The notes under the pieces were generated by a model. It was not told where the DNA came from. It worked only from the letters and a program-made list of their open reading frames with translations, and ran no database searches. Shown here piece by piece: positions 60,365-64,000 of a stretch of DNA of 64,000 bases. This DNA comes from DASQQQ01 sp036390995. Its GTDB lineage: Bacteria; Actinomycetota; UBA4738; HRBIN12. The DNA lies in contig DASWAT010000111.1 of assembly GCA_036390995.1 (NCBI GenBank), forward strand, positions 1 to 64,000, given 5' to 3'. Position 1 is the first letter of the stretch, and the number at the start of each line of letters is the position of its first letter. The translations under genes and the position numbers were made by a program.

Positions 60365-60853
60365 ATGAGCTCCGCACTCGAACCGATCGGGGTCATCCGA
60401 ACAGCTGCCTCCGACGAGGAGGTGAAAGCCTCGGCGGAGGATCTGGAATCCTCGATCGAGGTGTTCGAGCCGTTCGAGCCGGCCCTTGCCGGGATCGACG
60501 GGTTCTCGCATCTATTCGTCCTGACGCTCCTCGATCGGATCGGCGAGCAGGGCCGCACCACGTTCCAGGTCAAGCCGCGCGGCCTGCTCCGCCTCGGCCT
60601 TGCCCTGGACGAGCTCCCCACGATCGGTGTGTTCGCTTGCGACTCGCCGGTCCGGCCCAACCCCATCGGCCTGAGCGTCGTGCGGCTGGCGGGGCGGGAC
60701 GGGCGCGTGCTCACCGTCCGAGGTCTCGACGCGTTCGACGGCACGCCGGTCCTCGACATCAAGCCCTACGGTCCCGACCGCATCGTCGCGGATCCGGCGG
60801 TTCCGGCGTGGCACCGCGACCTGTCCGAGAAGGCGGGAACCAGGCGCATCTGA
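60365..60853 (+). CDS. TrmO/TsaA-like tRNA t6A37 methyltransferase
   Basis: 162 residues with the TsaA beta-barrel signature: LEPIGVIRTA start, GIDGFSHLFVLTLLD and the SAM-binding FACDSPVRPNPIGLSVVRL. TrmO adds a methyl group to N6-threonylcarbamoyladenosine in tRNA. It is shorter than E. coli TrmO and lacks its C-terminal extension. Inserted on the opposite strand between trmD and rimM. Confidence 0.88.
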   Translation: MSSALEPIGVIRTAASDEEVKASAEDLESSIEVFEPFEPALAGIDGFSHLFVLTLLDRIGEQGRTTFQVKPRGLLRLGLALDELPTIGVFACDSPVRPNPIGLSVVRLAGRDGRVLTVRGLDAFDGTPVLDIKPYGPDRIVADPAVPAWHRDLSEKAGTRRI

Positions 60854-60867
60854 GGTTCTCGGCCCCC

Positions 60868-61380
60868 CTATGCCTCCGGCACCGTGAGGCCCGGGACGGG
60901 GCGGACCACGACCCGCTTCGAGCTGACGTCGACCGAGACGATCACGTCGCGCAGCGCCGGGATCAGCGTCTCGCGGCCGCCCTCGTCGACGGCGCTCCAG
61001 ACGTCGTTCGCCGCGGTATGGATCACCTCGCGGAGCTCGCCGAGGGGCCGTCCGTCGTCGGTGAGCACCGCGCAGCCCACCAGCTGGTGGTCCCACCACG
61101 ACCCCTCGGGCAGCGGTGGCGACATCGATTCCGGCACGAACAACATGTGGCGTGCCATCCGCTCCGCCGCGGTGCGGTCGGGCACCTCCTCGAACGTCAC
61201 GAGCAATCCCGCGCGGTGACGTCGGGATGTCGCCACCGTGAGCCTGCGGCCGTCCTCGAGGAACACGACGGCCCCCGGCGCGAACCGGTCCTGGACTTCA
61301 GAGAGGACGAGCAACGACACCTCCCCCTTGATCCCGTGGGCGCCGGTGATGCGGCCGACCGCGACGGCCGGCTGGTCCAT
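60868..61380 (-). CDS. rimM: Ribosome maturation factor RimM
   Basis: 170 residues, with VGRITGAHGIKGEVSLL at the N-terminus and a PRC-barrel C-terminal half (WWDHQLVGCAVLTDDGRPLGEL, ALRDVIVSVDVSSKRVVV). Acts in 30S head assembly. ATG at 61380, two bases after the KH protein stop. Confidence 0.95.
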   Translation of the reverse strand: MDQPAVAVGRITGAHGIKGEVSLLVLSEVQDRFAPGAVVFLEDGRRLTVATSRRHRAGLLVTFEEVPDRTAAERMARHMLFVPESMSPPLPEGSWWDHQLVGCAVLTDDGRPLGELREVIHTAANDVWSAVDEGGRETLIPALRDVIVSVDVSSKRVVVRPVPGLTVPEA

Positions 61381-61381
61381 C

Positions 61382-61612
61382 TCAGTCGACGATCTCGACG
61401 GCGGCGTGGATGCGGTCCCGCACCGCCGCGGCCTTCACCACGGCGCGGATGGCTCGCGCGGTGCGCCCGCCCTTCCCGATGACCTTGCCCATGTCCTCGG
61501 GGTCGACCGACAGCTGCAGGAACACCCCACGGTCGTCGGTGGTCTCGGTGACCCGGACGGCGTCGGGGTTCTCCACGAGCTCCTTCGCGATGAACTCGAG
61601 GAGCTCCCTCAC
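61382..61612 (-). CDS. khpA: KhpA (YlqC) KH-domain RNA-binding protein
   Basis: 76 residues, one KH domain with the GKGG loop (MGKVIGKGGRTARAIR). Found between rpsP and rimM in most Gram-positives. GTG start overlapping the rpsP stop (GTGA). Confidence 0.94.
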   Translation of the reverse strand: MRELLEFIAKELVENPDAVRVTETTDDRGVFLQLSVDPEDMGKVIGKGGRTARAIRAVVKAAAVRDRIHAAVEIVD

Positions 61613-61893
61613 GAGGCCGCCTTCGACCCCTTCCGCTCGGCCTCGAACTTCTCCCAGATCCCCGCCTTCACCAGCAGGTTCTGGACGGACTGGCTGGGCT
61701 GGGCCCCGACCTGGAGCCAGTGCATCGCACGCTCCTCGTCGATGTCGATCAACGAGGGCTCGTCGAGCGGGTGGTACTTCCCGATGTTCTCGATGAACCG
61801 GCCGTCACGCGGACTGCGCTGGTCGGCCACCACCACTCGGTAGAACGGACGCTTCTTGGCGCCCATCCTCCGCAACCTGATCCGTGTCGCCAT
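61609..61893 (-). CDS. rpsP: 30S ribosomal protein S16
   Basis: 94 residues. RIRLRRMGAKKRPFYRVVVAD and GRFIENIGKYHP are intact. AAGGAG lies 8 bases upstream of the ATG. It follows ffh by 10 bases in the ffh-rpsP-khpA-rimM unit. Confidence 0.97.
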   Translation of the reverse strand: MATRIRLRRMGAKKRPFYRVVVADQRSPRDGRFIENIGKYHPLDEPSLIDIDEERAMHWLQVGAQPSQSVQNLLVKAGIWEKFEAERKGSKAAS

Positions 61894-61903
61894 CCTTCGC
61901 TCC

Positions 61904-63250
61904 TTACGGCATCCCGGGCATCTTCGGCATGCCCGGGATCCGCGGCATGCGCTTTCCGCCCATCATCGACTTCATCATCTTCTTCGTCGCGTCGAACTCC
62001 TTCAGGAGCGAGTTCACGTCGGCCGTCGTGCTCCCCGACCCGCGGGCGATCCGCAGGCGCCGGGACCCACCGATGATAGCGGGGTTCCGGCGCTCCTCCC
62101 CGGTCATCGAGCAGATGATCGCCTCGGCCCGGGCCAGCTGGCCCTCGTCCACCTGACCGGCCAGATCTTTCAGGGCGTTCTTGCCGCCGGGCACGCCGGG
62201 CAGCATCGCCAGCAGGTCCTGGAGCGGCCCGAGCTTGCGCATCTCGCGCATCTGGACCAGGAAGTCCTCCAGGGTGAACCGGGCCTCCATCATCTTCTTC
62301 GCCGCCTCGGCCGCCTGCTCGGCGTCGAGGTTCTCCTGGGCCTTGTCGATGAGCGAGAGGACGTCGCCCATCCCCATGATCCGTGAGGCCATCCGGTCCG
62401 GGAAGAAGGGCTCCATGTCGGCGGGCCGCTCCCCCGTCCCCACGAAGAACACCGGCCGGCCGGTGACGGCGGTGATCGACAGGGCGGCCCCGCCCCGAGC
62501 GTCGCCGTCGAGCTTGGTGAGGACGAATCCGGTGGTGTCGACCTCGCGCATGAATGCCCGCGCCTGCACCACGGCGTCCTGCCCGGTCATGGCGTCACAC
62601 GCCATCAGGACGTGGTGGGGTCTGATGGTGTCCCGAACCCGGCGGGCCTCCTTCATCATCTCGTCGTCCACGTGCAGACGGCCGGCCGTGTCGACGATCA
62701 CCACGTCCAGGCCCTCGCGTCCTGCCTGCTTCGTCGCGCTCTTCGCCACCTTGACGGGATCCTTGCCGTCCGAGACGACGGGGACGCCGATCTCGCCGCC
62801 CAGCGTGAACAGCTGCTCGACGGCGGCTGGTCGCTGCAGGTCGGCGGCGACCAGCAGCGGGTGCTTGCCCTTCTCCTTCAGCATCCGGGCGAGCTTCGCG
62901 CAGGCGGTGGTCTTCCCCGATCCCTGTACACCGGCCATCATCACGACCGCGGGCTTCGCCGAGGGAAGCGTGAACGGCACCTGGGTGCCCCCCATCGTGG
63001 TCTGCAGCTCGTCCCGCACGACCTTGACCACCTGCTGGGCGGGGGTGAGGCTCTTCATCACCTCTTCGGACAGCGCCCGGGCGCGCACGCGGTCGAGGAG
63101 GTCGTCCGCGACCTCGACGGCGACGTCCGCCTCGAGCAGCGCCGAACGCATGTCCCGAAGGGCGTTGTCCACCTGCTTGGGGTGGAGCTTGCCCCGGGCC
63201 CGGAGCTTCTTGAAGACGCCGTTCAGGCGATCGGTCAGCGTGTCGAACAT
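61904..63250 (-). CDS. ffh: Signal recognition particle protein
   Basis: SRP54 GTPase, 448 residues: N domain (1-90), G domain with GVQGSGKTTACAKLA, DTAGRLHVDD and TKLDGDARGGAALS, and a Met-rich M domain ending in MPKMPGMP. Targets nascent membrane proteins to the translocon. Divergent from the sensor gene at 63328. Confidence 0.97.
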   Translation of the reverse strand: MFDTLTDRLNGVFKKLRARGKLHPKQVDNALRDMRSALLEADVAVEVADDLLDRVRARALSEEVMKSLTPAQQVVKVVRDELQTTMGGTQVPFTLPSAKPAVVMMAGVQGSGKTTACAKLARMLKEKGKHPLLVAADLQRPAAVEQLFTLGGEIGVPVVSDGKDPVKVAKSATKQAGREGLDVVIVDTAGRLHVDDEMMKEARRVRDTIRPHHVLMACDAMTGQDAVVQARAFMREVDTTGFVLTKLDGDARGGAALSITAVTGRPVFFVGTGERPADMEPFFPDRMASRIMGMGDVLSLIDKAQENLDAEQAAEAAKKMMEARFTLEDFLVQMREMRKLGPLQDLLAMLPGVPGGKNALKDLAGQVDEGQLARAEAIICSMTGEERRNPAIIGGSRRLRIARGSGSTTADVNSLLKEFDATKKMMKSMMGGKRMPRIPGMPKMPGMP

Positions 63251-63327
63251 ATCTGTGGAGGCGCGGGGTGCGCGTGTCCCGGCCTGCGCCGAGACGAGAC
63301 CCGATCGTACCAGTGGGGAGGTTGGGG

Positions 63328-64000
63328 ATGAGCGGCAGGGAACGCGCCGGCGGGGAGCTCGCGCGGGGCAAGCGGCTCGAGGTCGGTCTGATCGGCCTGC
63401 GCTGGTTCGTGGTGGGCTTCGGGGTCCTGCTCACGGCGGCCAGCATGAGGACCGACCCCGGCCAGCCCGACTACGTCCTTCCGCTCGGCTTCCTGTTGGT
63501 GGCCGGACTGGCCCTCGGCAACGTGCTGGTCTCGGCACTCGCCGAGCGGGCCCGGCGCGTGGAGCGGCTCCGGGTGATCGGGCTCGCGGCGTTCGCCCTC
63601 GATCTCGTGGTGATCACCGGCCTCGTGTGGACGTACGCGACCCCCGGCAACTCGCTCTGGGTACTCACGTACGTGCTCCCGTTGGAGGGCGCCGTTCGGT
63701 ACCGGCTCGTCGGCGCCCTGGTGCCGGTGGCCCTGAACCTCGTGGCGGAGCCGCTCCGGGAGCTCTACGTCACCGTCCGCTTCCCGTTCCACCAGTACCT
63801 CACCTCGGCCGTCGCGTTCCGGATCGGCGTGGAGCTCGCGGTCGCCATGGTTGCGGGGCTCATGGCCCGCTCGCTCCGTCGTGAGGCCGACCGGGCCCGG
63901 GAGCGAGCCGTGGTGGCCGAGGAGGCCGCCGCGCGCGAGGCGGCCGCTCGCCGGGAGCTGTCCGCGTTCCACACAGCCGTGCTGGCCGGCGTGGCGGCCG
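63328..64000 (+). CDS. N-terminal part of a membrane sensor protein, probably a histidine kinase (runs off the window)
   Basis: An ATG at 63328 with GGGAGG upstream opens a frame that is still open at the window end (224 codons). About five to six hydrophobic helices (ELARGKRLEVGLIGLRW, then AASMRTDPGQPDY in a loop, and so on) are followed by an Ala/Arg/Glu-rich coiled coil (SLRREADRARERAVVAEEAA). This is the usual start of a membrane sensor kinase of the HisKA_3 or GAF type. The catalytic part lies outside. Confidence 0.7.
   Translation, partial: MSGRERAGGELARGKRLEVGLIGLRWFVVGFGVLLTAASMRTDPGQPDYVLPLGFLLVAGLALGNVLVSALAERARRVERLRVIGLAAFALDLVVITGLVWTYATPGNSLWVLTYVLPLEGAVRYRLVGALVPVALNLVAEPLRELYVTVRFPFHQYLTSAVAFRIGVELAVAMVAGLMARSLRREADRARERAVVAEEAAAREAAARRELSAFHTAVLAGVAA

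Noticed and set aside
1..64000. tRNA or rRNA genes
   Set aside because: No T-loop/anticodon arrangement or rRNA-like conserved stretch was found by eye on either strand; a covariance-model search would be needed to exclude a tRNA completely.

Overview
The window is a GC-rich (about 70% by eye) chromosomal segment of an actinobacterium-like organism. The evidence is gene content and order: RNase J beside dapA; dapB, an M16 peptidase, pnp and rpsO together; DUF503, infB, ylxR, nusA and rimP in one run; pyrH-frr-cdsA-dxr-rseP; a WhiG/FliA-type sigma factor beside xerC; and DUF2469-rnhB-lepB-rplS-trmD-rimM-KH-rpsP-ffh. Eis-like, LmbE-like and PASTA proteins fit the same phylum. Several blocks do not match the best-known genera, so an uncultured or deep-branching actinobacterial lineage is likely. 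I see no insertion sequence, prophage, CRISPR array, rRNA or tRNA gene, and no stretch above 300 bases without a gene or a described leader.

Layout. 1-16.3 kb: mostly minus strand. ftsK, rnj and dapA form one unit. A corrinoid adenosyltransferase follows on the plus strand, then a minus-strand lipoprotein, then a plus-strand pair of phosphohistidine phosphatase and LysE-type exporter. Next comes a long minus-strand run: Eis-like acetyltransferase, LmbE-like deacetylase, dapB, M16 peptidase, pnp, rpsO, a frameshifted CapA-like gene and ribF. 16.4-21.5 kb: an accessory envelope/lipid cluster with a betaine-type binding lipoprotein, a PAP2-kinase fusion, a lipoprotein, a canonical PAP2 phosphatase and a YbhN-like membrane protein. 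21.5-30.3 kb: the minus-strand translation block truB-nrnA-rbfA-DUF503-infB-ylxR-nusA-rimP, then a small unknown gene and proS. 30.4-34.3 kb: a secreted propeller-like protein facing trpE-trpG, which has a leader peptide and attenuator. 34.4-49.0 kb: ispG, yjbQ, a two-component system, rseP, dxr, cdsA, frr, pyrH, tsf, rpsB, two envelope proteins, an M23 peptidase and whiG. 49.1-56.9 kb: xerC, an MBL-rhodanese protein, a PotD-like binding protein, a PASTA pseudokinase, dprA and comM. 57-63.3 kb: yraN, DUF2469, rnhB, lepB, rplS, trmD, trmO, rimM, khpA, rpsP and ffh. The window ends inside a membrane sensor gene.

How the genes work together. Most of the window is core machinery: translation factors and ribosomal proteins, RNA decay (RNase J, PNPase, NrnA), lysine/DAP synthesis (dapA, dapB), the MEP isoprenoid route (dxr, ispG), phospholipid head-group activation (cdsA), protein export (ffh, lepB) and DNA uptake/recombination (dprA, comM, xerC). 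Genes in runs are usually coupled by ATGA or GTGA overlaps.

The most informative non-coding signals are a trp attenuator with a 21-residue leader peptide carrying three spaced Trp codons, a terminator hairpin with a possible competing fold in the rimP leader, and a recurring T-A-N-N-N-T box 6 to 9 bases before the start codon of first genes, which suggests leaderless transcription. The most unusual proteins are the PAP2-kinase fusion whose PAP2 half has lost the PSGH histidine, the PASTA protein whose kinase-like domain has lost its catalytic residues, and CdsA with an acidic N-terminal extension of about 260 residues.
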